DNA from: Portulaca oleracea
Taxonomy: Eukaryota > Streptophyta > Magnoliopsida > Caryophyllales > Portulacaceae
Direction of reading: 5' to 3'
Length of the DNA: 64,000 nt
Assembly: GCA_029582165.1 (NCBI GenBank)
Contig: CM055893.1
Location: 29,043,679 to 29,107,678 of the forward strand
Under the pieces are notes generated by a model. It worked only from the letters and a program-made list of their open reading frames with translations. It did no database searches and was not told the origin of the DNA. Below, piece by piece: positions 53,674 through 62,967 of the stretch (position 1 is the first letter of the stretch; each line of letters starts with the position of its first letter). The translations under genes and the position numbers were made by a program.

Positions 53674-54195
53674 ATGGTACAAGAAGGAGTAGTCTTAGGA
53701 CATGTGATTTCTAGCAAGGGAATTTCAGTGGACAAGGCCAAGGTTAAAGTAATAGAGAAACTTCCCCCGCCAGTGTCGGTGAAAGGTATCAGAAGCTTCC
53801 TAGGACATGTAGGTTATTATCGACGATTTATCAAGGACTTTTCGAAGATAGCGCAGCCTCTTACGAACCTACTTGCCAAGGACGCTACATTCGAGTTCAA
53901 TGAAGAGTGCTTAGCTTCTTTTCAAAAATTGAAACAGGCTTTTGTGTCTGCACCCATAATGCAAGCGCCGCATCGGAGTCTACCTTTCGAAATTATGTGT
54001 GACACTAGCGATCACGCTATAGGAGCAGTGCTAGGGCAAAGGATTGATGGGAAACCTTATGCCATCTACTACGCTACAAGACTGTTGATGGAGCTCAAGT
54101 GAATTACGCAACTACCGAAAAGGAGTTTCTAGCAGTAGTATATGCCCTAGACAAATTCAGACCCTATCTAATCAATTCTCAGGTCAGTAGTATAC
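53674..54195 (+). pseudogene. D RT thumb and RNase H, truncated
   Basis: Frame 53674-54102 contains GHVISSKGISVDKAKVKVIE, IRSFLGHVGYYRRFIKDFSK and the RNase H start FEIMCDTSDHAIGAVLGQR with its first Asp. After a shift and stop at 54100-54102, frame 54099 on gives NYATTEKEFLAVVYALDKFR. The expected third strand and T-D-H motif are replaced by unrelated sequence after about 54195, so the domain is cut. Confidence 0.85.
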
Positions 54196-54807
54196 GCACC
54201 ACCGTCGCCATCGCCGTCGACCTCGCCGGCGCAGCCACCACCACCATCTTCCCTCTCCTTTCTCTTCTCACTTGCACTCTCACACTTTTAGCTTTCAAGC
54301 TCCATTTCTCTTCCCTCTTCAAACTTAAGGTATGAAATTCTCAACTCTTTCTCTTGTTCTTTGATTACACTATGATTGTGGTATGATTTTGATTGAATAC
54401 TTGAGTTTATTGAGTAATTTTTCAATTTATACCATTTATCATGCCCTAGATTCGAATTTTTTGATTTGGGTTTGATTCTTGGATTGTATTCTTGATTAGG
54501 GCATGAATTTAGTTGTTAATTTTTTACTTCTTGCTCCAGAATTGAGAGAGTTGTTATGTTTGGTGTATTGAGAGTGCAATGTGATGTTGAAATTGAGAAA
54601 ATTAGGTCTAGATTTTGATGGTGATTGAGTTGTGGTGTTACACTCTGTTTTTTGGTGTAGCTTTAGGTTAGAAATATCTTGATTTCAATCCCCAGTATCA
54701 AATAAGCATGGGGGGATTGTTAATACTAAGTTTATGCATTATGATCATGCTTATTTGATACCTAGGATTTATCTTGGTAATTGTACTGATTTTGTGAGTA
54801 TTTTTAG
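54196..54807 (+). other. 5' part of segment E: GC-rich leader and intron-like AT-rich stretch
   Basis: 54196-54329 is rich in ccacc/ccgtcg and pyrimidines and looks like a plant 5' leader. A GT at 54330 (cttaag|gtatga) and an AG at 54806-54807 (gtatttttag|atggc) could bound a 478-bp intron ending directly before the E start codon. The stretch is AT-rich as plant introns are. It holds a perfect 16-bp inverted repeat. An alternative is that catggggggattgttaat at 54707-54724 is a polypurine tract and LTR start of another element. Confidence 0.4.
54695..54761. repeat. Perfect 16-bp inverted repeat with 35-nt loop
   Basis: gtatcaaataagcatg (54695-54710) and its exact reverse complement (54746-54761). 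Pairing continues imperfectly outside (aatcc/ggatt). The loop contains a run of six G and taatactaag. Confidence 0.9.
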
Positions 54808-55743
54808 ATGGCAAGGATGAAAATTCCGAGCTTCTCCGGACCTCCGGGCGATGATGATGGAGCCGGTGGGAGCTGGAAACGCAAAGCTACGGCAGCCGAG
54901 AAGGGTAAACAGAAAGCTACACCTCTACGAGACTCGAGGAACTCAAACCCCTTCAACTTCGAAGGGGAAACCAAGAAGAGGTACGATTCCCTTTCCCAAT
55001 GAGCCCTCATCCCCACCAAATATATGCATGAACCTTTCTTGCGTAGTTGTGGTATGTTGGATGATGTAAATTGGATGTTAGGACGTTGCCACATGACCAA
55101 CATAGCTAGGTTAGGCGAGCCGACCTATAGGGGGATCACCCTTGAATTTTTGTCTACCTTAGTTGTGAACCTCTAAGGGAGGGACGGGTGCGTTCGTTTT
55201 CAGCTTTTGGGGGTAGAGATGGCCATGACCGTGTCCGAATTTGCCCATGCCTTTGGTTTTCCCAAGCGTACATGTAGGGATTCGTCCCTCATACACCTTA
55301 GAGTGGGATGGAAAGGGTTTCTTTTACATAATTTCTGGTTTTGACAATCGAGACCCTAGCAACACCCCCGCGACCATGATTAGAAACCCCGTGATGAGGT
55401 ATGTCCACCGCATACTCTCTTGCGGTATCTTCGGGAAGCTCGGTAGCTCAAACAAAGCTACCCGGGCTGATTGTTACATGTTGCGTTGCATGCTTGATGC
55501 TGACACTCGTGCCGACCCCGCTGCTATGCTTGCTCACCATCTTTCGAGTGTCACTACCTCGTCCAACAAGGGCATCGCTATAGGAGGTTACATCACACAC
55601 TTAGCACGCCAATATGGCTTTAGACCTCCTAGGAACCCTACTGACCTTGTCTCGGGTAGCATATTTTTGGATGGGGACCAGTGTAACTCTTTTGGTTTGT
55701 GCAAGTTTGACAAAGATTCGCGTTGTCTTTGGGTCTATCCCAG
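54808..55743 (+). pseudogene. Segment E: ATHILA ORF1-like / plant transposon protein, cut by A3
   Basis: Starts MARMKIPSFSGPPGDDDG with a basic stretch (KRKATAAEKGKQKA). After TGA 55000-55002 the same frame continues (MHEPFLRSCGMLDDVNWMLG, RCHMTNIARLGEPTYRGITL) to a second stop (TAA, about 55173). It then moves to another frame from about 55260: YTLEWDGKGFFYIISGFDNR, FGKLGSSNKATRADCYMLRC and KGIAIGGYITHLARQYGF. This resembles the ATHILA ORF1 / putative plant transposon protein domain, also distantly like gene 1. It ends at the A3 LTR (55743), and its remainder is not in the window. Function unknown. Confidence 0.55.
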
Positions 55744-57302
55744 TGTTTAGACCCAATTTTGTGTCTAAATACCGCCTAAATCCTTAGGCTTTTGACTTAT
55801 TTCGTAGTTTAATTCAATAACTTTTAATGCATTTTTGGTAATTTTGTAGATTTCGGAGTTTTTATGCAAAACGTGGTAAAAAGGGCTATTTTGCAACTAT
55901 TTTGGGAATCCCGAGATTTCCTCAATCTTGGTCGAGTCGATCGAAGGCGAAGGAATGCGGAAAGGCCGGACATGTCAAGACGCTCAGAAGACCTTTTGAA
56001 GCCGAGCTGGACCGTGGCCGCAGCCACAGTGCAGTTAAGTCAGGAGCAGAAGAAGTTGAGCCAAGCAAGACCGTGGCCACGGTTATGGTGACCGTAACCA
56101 CGGTTTGTTCATGACCTGCCTAAGTGAAATTTTGGCCGAGCAAGACCGTGGCCACGGTCTTGGGAGACCGTAGCCACGACGGTGCGAAAAGAAGCGAAAT
56201 CTGTAGTTTGCTACGCAAGACCGTAACCACGGTCCCATAGACCGTAGCCACGGTCTCCTTATGTTCTGCACGATGTTTTCGGATGTGCGCTGCGTTTTGC
56301 CAACAAATCTCCACTTGTATATATACTCCTCGTGGACGAATTCTAAGGGGGCATCTAGGGAGAGACTTAGACATTTTCCAACCTTGTAATTAGTGGATTT
56401 TAGAGAGAGATTAGTGAGAGATTAATCTAGGGTTTTGGAGATTTGTGTTTATTATTGAAGATTTGGGTATTCAAACAATTGAGAGATTGTTGAATCATCT
56501 TTTTATTGCTTTCCTTTGTTCATCTACAACTCTCTGATAAGTATTCTCTTCCCTTAACTCTTTTATTAATTGCTTTGCTAATTACTTTGCTTGTTCTTTA
56601 ATCTCCTTGCTTGCTATTTGATTATCTTGCTTGTTTATGGTTGTTTGATGTTAGAAATCATGTTTAGGTTTGGTTTGGATGTTGTTAGCTTAGTTAATAT
56701 CATGATTATTGGCTAGAAACCCTATGGGTTAGGGGGTAATTAAGGGTGTGAATGGGTAATTAGGCATGGGTTAGCAATTTTAGTGAGTAATTAGTTGGGA
56801 AATCACTTTTCCCACTCCAATCCTTCCCTCAAGTGGGATGTATTTGGGTCCGAAAGCTCCCGAACACATCCAACACTTGAGTTGGAAGGTTGGAATTGGG
56901 ATAGTTAGCCCTTTACTCATGAAAATGAATAGAGGGTAACTAGGGAATTCCGTTTCCTCAACCCTCCGGGTCCGTAGTGGACTTTGGGGAAGTTAATCCG
57001 AACTATCCTCGAAAGAGGAAGCCCGGTGGGTATTTTCTAACGGAATTGCCACTTGATTTCCTTCCTTGTTGCTTTCTTGTTGCGAAACCCATTTTCTCAT
57101 CCTCGTTTGCATCCCGAAAAGCCTCTGAAGCCCATTTCCTTTCCTTAACCGACCTTAGTTTTGTTTCTCGCTTTGTGACCCCTACAAACAGTTATCCTTA
57201 CCTTAGCAATTTCATCCCGACCATAAACCGAGATTCTATGACCAAGGCCCCTAGCTCCCTGAGAAGAACGATAAAAACCGAGGTCTACAAAACCACGTTA
57301 CA
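55744..57302 (+). repeat. A3: single A-family LTR fused to B3
   Basis: 1,559 bp, tgtttagaccc to cacgttaca. Preceding bases cccag. After the LTR come caaaatg, the first seven bases of the A-family leader, and then B-family pol. It is therefore the 5' LTR of an A element whose body is gone, not a solo LTR with a target duplication. U3 carries several gaccgtggccacggtc palindromes; TATA-like tatatata at about 56335. Confidence 0.93.
56141..56162. repeat. Perfect 22-bp palindrome in A3 LTR
   Basis: Half-site caagaccgtgg with its exact reverse complement and no spacer. Related 14-16 bp copies are at 56070-56083, 56090-56104, 56219-56234 and 56239-56255 in varying states. Confidence 0.94.
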
Positions 57303-57307
57303 CAAAA

Positions 57308-58225
57308 TGAACCCTTAAAAGAATTTTCTAATGAACATCAGCATAAAATGGCGGTGTTGGAAGACACCATCACCGTAAATGTGGGCACATAAGAACAACC
57401 TCGGGAGTTGAAGTTAGGTAGTTCTCTCACAGCAAAGAACAGGTACTATTCACGGAACTCCTTAGAGAATTTGTTGACGTGTTCGCATGGTCCTATGAAG
57501 ACATGTCGGGGACTGACAGGGAGATTGCGGAGCACACCATACCTTTACTCCCAAATGCAAAATCGGTTCGACAGAAGTCTAGGAGGATCAAGCCTGAATG
57601 GGATAAGAAAATTGAAGAGGAAATGATCAAGCAGCTTTACGCTAAGTTTATCAAAGCAGTCCAATACCCTGAATGGATTGTTAATATCATTCTAGTGCCC
57701 AAGAAGGATGGGAAAGTGCGCATGTGTGTAGACTTCCGAGACCTTAACAAAGCCAGTCCCAAGGATAATTTCCCACTACCTCACATTGATGTGTTGGTGG
57801 ATAACACTTGTGGACACGAGCTCCTGTCTTTTATGGACAGATATGCCAGTTACAATCAAATAAAAATAGGAGAAGAAGATCTAGAGAAGACCTCCTTTAC
57901 CACACCATAGGGAACGTACTGCTATGTGGTCATGCCTTTCGGTCTCAAAAATGTCGGCGCAACATATCAAAGGACAGCCAACACCCTACTCCATGACATG
58001 ATGCACATAGAAGTAGAGGTTTATGTGGACGACATGATTGTTAAGTCCAAGACAAGGGAGGAGCATATTCCTAACCTCCGCAAGTTCTTTCTGCGACTTC
58101 GCAAATACAAGATGCGGCTCAATCCAGCAAAGTGCACCTTCGGTGTTACCTCTGGGAAGCTGCTAGGCTATGTGGTCAGCCAACGGGGCATTGAGGTTGA
58201 TCCTTCAAAGATAAAAGCTATCTAA
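57308..58225 (+). pseudogene. B3 reverse transcriptase
   Basis: 57308-57478 holds the end of the spacer with stops. Frame 57479-57910 has FAWSYEDMSGTDREIAEHTI, VPKKDGKVRMCVDFRDLNKA and SFMDRYASYNQIKIGEEDLE, and stops at TAG 57908 (TGG in B1 and B2). Frame 57926-58225 has MPFGLKNVGATYQRTANTLL, VYVDDMIVKSK with both Asp kept, and LNPAKCTFGVTSGKLLGYVV. It ends at TAA 58223 (CAA in B1 and B2). Confidence 0.87.
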
Positions 58226-59334
58226 GAGTTACAGCTACCAAGGACAGAAAACGAGATAAGAGGTGTCTTAGGACGAGTCCGAGACATCAATGAAGTTCAT
58301 CTCAAGCCGTGACCATGAACCCTTGTTCAAGAAACTGAAGAAAGGAAGCAAAGTAGAATGGGACGATCAATGTCAAGCTGCTTTTGGTAAAATCAAGGAG
58401 TATTTGCAGCATCATCCAGTCCTCATGCCACCAGTACCAGATGAGCTTCTACTCCTTTACCTTATAATGACCAGCTCCGCAATGGGAGCTATGCTAGCTC
58501 AAAAGGTGAAAGGTCAAGAGAGCGCCATCTACTGCTTGAGCAAGAAGTTCCTAGACTACGAAATTCGATACGCACACATAGAGAAAATGGCTCTCGCATT
58601 AGTATGGGCCACCAAGAAGTTAAGGCATTACATGCTTTCGCATACCGTATATGTTATAGCTGAGAATAATCCCATCAAATTCATTATGAAGCAACCAACC
58701 ATCAATAACCACATCGCCCGATGGACAATCATACTTTCAGAGTTCAATCTTCAATATTTACCCCAGAAATCCATCAAAGGGCGGGTTGTTTCAAACTTTC
58801 TGGCTGCTTCACCATCGCAGGAATCTCCAAGCACTAACTTGGAATTCCCAGACGAAGGCGTATTCTTCACTGATGAAATTACGTGGGAAATGTATTTTGA
58901 TAGAGCTTCTAACCAAATGGGTTGCGGAGTAGGAGTCCTATTGATATCTCCAGAAGGGGCACACGTCCTTGTATCTATAAAGTTGGACTTTTATGCTACT
59001 AACAACGCTGCAGAATATGAAGCATGCATCAACGGTCTACAAGCTGCCTTGGCTTTAGGCTTACGTCACATGAGGGTCTTTGGAGACTCTACCCTCATCA
59101 TCAATCAGGCCAAGAACGCATGGAAGGTTCGAAGTGAGTGCCTTTTGGCTTATTAGCGGAAGCTTTTGGGACTTACTGATCAATTTGAGCAAATTAGCTT
59201 CCAATACCTTTCTAGGGACCATAATGAATTAGCTAATGCGCTAGCCAAGTTGTCTTCAATGTTATCTATCCCATCAGGCACGCTCCAGCTACCAATAATA
59301 GTAGAGCGGCAGTCTGAACCAGCATATGTCTGCG
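58226..59334 (+). pseudogene. B3 degenerate RNase H plus archaeal-type RNase H
   Basis: Frame 58290-59156 covers the RT connection, the first RNase H (DELLLLYLIMTSSAMGAMLA; VIAENNPIKFI) and the second (MYFDRASNQMGCGVGVLL with G to R next to the first Asp; EYEACINGLQAA; VFGDSTLIINQ). It stops at TAG 59154 (CAG in B1 and B2). The tail in frame 59166 reads RDHNELANALAKL, the last catalytic Asp changed to Asn. Confidence 0.85.
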
Positions 59335-60614
59335 CCATTGAAACACCAGAAGAGGAGACTAAGGAGTGGTTCCTTGACATATACAATTTTCTTCGTAAGG
59401 GAGAATATCCGGCTGAGTTAGATGCTCGAGGACAGCGGGCAATCAGGTCCCTAGCAGCACAATACTGCTTGATCCAAGATCGTCTGTACAAGAAGTCACC
59501 TACAGGCATCAATTTGTTGTGTATCGATGCCAAAAGTGCAAAGGAAGTTATGGCTATGATACACGGAGGAGAGTGTGGGCCTCACATGAACGGGCGCATG
59601 CTAGCAAAGAAGATTCAAAGGGCTGGTTACTATTGAACCACTATGGAGGCAGACTGCTTAAATTTTGTTCGAAGATGCCACAAGTGTCAGGAGTATGCCA
59701 ACCTGCAGCATCAACCTCCTTCATGTTTGACTACACTAACATCTCTGTGGCCATTCTAGGTATGGGGTATCGACATAATTGGCAAAATACACCCAACCGG
59801 AATAGGAGGGCATGAATACATCTTGGTCGCCATCGATTACTTCACTAAGTAGTGGGTAGAGGCAGCCTCTTTTGCCAAACTCACATCCAAACAAGTGGCC
59901 AAATTCATCATTCAGAACATCATATGCCGATATGGAGTGCCTCATGAGATCATCAGTGATAACGGGAGTCACTTTCGAAAAGAAGTCGAGGTTTTGCTCA
60001 CCACTTACAAAATTCAGCATCACCGGTCTTCACCTTATCGACCTCAAGCTAATGAAGCTGTCGAAGCGGCTAATAAAACGGTGGCAGGAATCATTAAGAA
60101 GATGGTTGTCACTTACAAAGATTGGACTGATAAGTTAGCATTCGCCTTGTAGGGATACCGAACTTCTATACGAACTGCATTAGGAGCAACACCATATTCA
60201 TTAGTGTATGGGATGGAAGCAATCATGCCAATTGAATTAGCAATTCCTTCAGTACGAATAGTAGCAGAAAGCCAATTGCCAGAAGTAGAATGGGCTAGGG
60301 AAAGGTTCGAAGAGTTAATGTTGATGGACGAAAGGCGATTAAGGGCATTGCATAATGTGCAAGTGTACGAAAGTAGGATCACTCGCGCTTTTATTAAGAA
60401 GGTGAAAAGTCGTTTACTTCAAGAAGGTGATTTGATGCTTAAGGAAATGAGGGCACCTATACAAGACCCAAGGGGAACATTTGCACCTAATTGGAAAGGT
60501 CCTTACATGATTAAGGAAAATTTACCAGGAGGAGCGGCTCGGCTTGCTACTATGGATGGAGAAGATATGATTCAGCCCACAAATTTGGATCAGCTCAAGC
60601 GATATTATGTTTAA
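59335..60614 (+). pseudogene. B3 integrase, broken by stops
   Basis: The N-terminal zinc region (HGGECGPHMNGRMLAKKIQR) ends at TGA 59634 (TGG expected). The stretch to 59894 has CHKCQEYANLQHQPP and WGIDIIGK, with a TAG at 59757-59759 and a 3-base insertion (tag) at about 59849. Frame 59895-60152 has HEIISDNGSHF and AVEAANKTVAGIIKKM, then TAG 60150 (TGG/CGG in others). Frame 60204-60614 has the C-terminal module (NWKGPYMIKENLPGGAARLA). Confidence 0.86.
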
Positions 60615-60837
60615 TATAGCCAAGCAACTGGAAAACTAATTTTCATACACTTGGTGAATATTTAATATATGCTCATAAAAAGAAGAAAAAATAAAGTTTG
60701 CAAGAGCAAAATAATTGTAAACAATACTTCTTCCTTTATTAATGCAAGTACACTGCTTGTAAATAAGAAAATTCAAAAGGCGTAATTAAATAAAAGTTTA
60801 TTCTAGCAAAGCAGTTCAATTCCTTCACTTCCATCTT
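60615..60837. terminator. Convergent 3' ends in B3
   Basis: AT-rich gap aligned with those of B1 and B2; aaaataaag near 60686 on the plus strand and tttatt near 60735 and 60799. Confidence 0.4.
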
Positions 60838-62261
60838 CTAATCTTGTTTCACCTTATCCACTTCGCCAGTGGTCTCATGGTCAATCTCCATGTCTCTAGG
60901 CTTGGGTCCATCTCTTTGTCTTTAGGCTTATAGGCTCGCCTATGTGGTTTTCGTGTCTCAACCCTCGGACCAAGCTGGTCTTTTGCTGTCACCTTTACAC
61001 CGAGACGATCTTTTAATATTGAACGAAGACTCAGTCTCTCTTTCACGGATTTTTATCTCCTTCTTGCCTCTCCAGCATGACGAGACTCGACGGCCGCAAT
61101 TAACTATCCGTGATATCCAGCGTCTACAAGGTGTGATACATGTGCCTTTGATGGAGCCTTAAGAGTCGGCCTCCTTGCCCAATACTTCAGCCAAGATTCT
61201 ATCACCGATCCACAGAGCTTCAATTGCTCGGGGGCTTCACACAGCCGCTCAAGGATGTTTTGTTTGCGGCTCATCTGTCGCCACACCCGCTCCGGGAAGT
61301 AGTAGGTCATATGCGTCAAGCCAACGATGCACACATAGGCGTTAAGAAAATCCCTAGTCACATATTCAAGAATGTGTAACCATTCGATCCACCAAGTGAT
61401 ATTGCGAGACTCCTTCAGAAAGGCGATCCATTCTGTTACTAATTGACGGTCGCAATACTTGTGCTTCCTTTGACAATAATTCGCAAGTGCCAAGGAAGTT
61501 CTAGGCTCCTCGATGAGGCTCAAATGCTCCATCAGCCATATCTGCCCACAAAAGTTAGCACGGGTTTCAATTGCATACCAATTATTCCCAAAAAAAAAAA
61601 AGCCTAAAACCCGCCTAGGTTTTACGGGCAGTAGGCAGGAGCACAAAATGAGAAGAAAAGGAAGGAGGGAGAAAATGCACCTGAAGAAGTAGGGGGCTCC
61701 CACGAAGTTCATGTTCTGGATTCGGATCGTCCAAACCCATCATAGTTTCCGCTAGCATCAACGACACTAGGTTATCGCCGGCCCGGTTTTTCGCCCACCG
61801 TGGTAGAAGCAAAACTCCCCAAGGAGATATAATACGAGTGCTCACACTCGTATCACCGAACCATATTCCAAAGTGTCAGGAGATTGAAAGTATTCGACGA
61901 TAGTTTGGAAATGTACCTGATCGCCGAAAAGTGCGCTTCCTATGACCCGGGATGGAAGGCATAGTAACTCCTTGTATTGTTTAGTGTCGTCGGTAGATAT
62001 TGGCGGTGACGTCGGATGTGCAAAGTGATTCGTCTCGAGAATAGAAGACCACTCTTCAGGAAGCGGACATAGCTCCTTCAATAAAGAGCGGAAAACGTGC
62101 ATCTTCGGATCCCAAAAAGTCTCCGCTGCACGGAGGAAATCATGGTTGACTCTCACTTGCTCGAGGCTCAGCAGGCTCGTCAGATTTTATCTCCCGAGCT
62201 CTTTCTTCTCTTCTCTGGACAGGGTGCTCATCCAAATAGCAAGCTTCTTCTCAAAAGTCAT
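60838..62261 (-). pseudogene. Antisense gene 1 of B3 (DUF7745-like)
   Basis: ATG at 62261 (MTFEKKLAIWMSTLSREEKK), followed by a TAA after GR. Exon 1 then reads in one frame through CPLPEEWSSILETNHFAHPT and VIGSALFGDQVHFQTIVEYF, showing the frame ancestral to B1. A frame change occurs near 61842. Exon 1 ends at 61681 (CTTCAG|GTGCAT), exon 2 starts at 61541 (GGGCAG|ATATGG) with WIAFLKESRNITWWIEWLHI, and the basic repeats are at 61046-60930 in another frame (KERLSLRSILKDRLGVKVTA). The stop TAG at 60838 matches the KVKQD-type end of B1. Confidence 0.6.
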
Positions 62262-62620
62262 GAGAATTAGGAGGGTTTTGTTTTCGTGATTTTGGAGGAT
62301 TTTCAATGAAGAGTGCAAAGTGAAGATGATGAGTGATGGTCACATGCATGGGATGAGGTATTTTTACACCTTCATCCATGATCAAAATGGGGCAAAAACG
62401 ATCAGCAAGCAATCACATAGCCGTTGCCACCACATCCCATTATTCAAGTCATTCTCCAACGGCTAGAAAAAAAAAGGGGGGGTCAAAACCCGGCTAGGAT
62501 TAAACCTCAGCAGGCACACGCGCACGCATGTCAACCAGCCTAGGCCCGCCCCCCTTCGGTTGCTTAAAACCCGCCTAGGTTTTAAGCGGCCCAGGCCCAT
62601 TTTTTTTAGTTCTCGCGTCC
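62262..62620 (-). promoter_or_regulatory. Promoter region of antisense gene 1 in B3
   Basis: The TATA position reads tatttttac on the plus strand near 62359, one base from the tatttata of B1 and B2, so the box is damaged. Palindromes at about 62485 (decayed) and 62563-62586 (cttaaaaccc..gcctaggttttaag type) persist. Confidence 0.5.
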
Positions 62621-62967
62621 TATTATCTTGTTGTTTTATTTTGGGCTTTTCCCTTTGGCTTCAACCGGCCCATTTGTGTATTTTGGATGTCTCGGGTTTT
62701 GTTATCGACCCGACCCAATGACGCTTGGTTCTGAAATTTTTGCTCGAGTTAACTTTGACACTTAATTTTTTTTTGGTTCTTTTTTATTTTCTTTTCTTTT
62801 TGGGGAAGCATGATTAATTGGGATTATTCCCGTCGTAGAAAATCACTCAAAATTGCATTAATAAAGCATTCACCAAGTCTTGCATAAAATAAAAATATTA
62901 CAAAAAGTCTTGCATAATAAAAAAATAAAAAATTCAAAGGGTCTTGCATTGCATTACATGTTTGTTA
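62621..62967 (-). other. 3' flank of antisense gene 2 in B3 with repeated decamer
   Basis: AT-rich; agtcttgcat at 62876 and 62906 and ggtcttgcat at 62940, matching the series in B1 and B2. Confidence 0.55.

Larger units (their letters stand above)
49248..54195 (+). mobile_element. D: Athila-lineage element, truncated in RNase H
   Basis: Plus-strand order: LTR, damaged tRNA-Asp primer site, gag, acidic linker with protease, RT, RNase H start. The RT signature (TVVKNEKNELIPTRTVTGWR) is typical of Athila. Homology to RNase H stops at about 54195, followed by unrelated GC-rich sequence. No integrase, env-like frame or second LTR is in the window. The left end joins B2's gene 2 promoter. Confidence 0.85.

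Noticed and set aside
54196..54335. Ala/Thr-rich frame after D RNase H as a novel C-terminal domain
   Set aside because: It begins where RNase H homology breaks off mid-domain and reads through GC-rich leader-like DNA, so a junction artefact is more likely.
55744..57302. A3 as a simple solo LTR
   Set aside because: No matching 5-bp duplication is at the right end; the leader bases caaaatg follow the LTR and then B pol begins.
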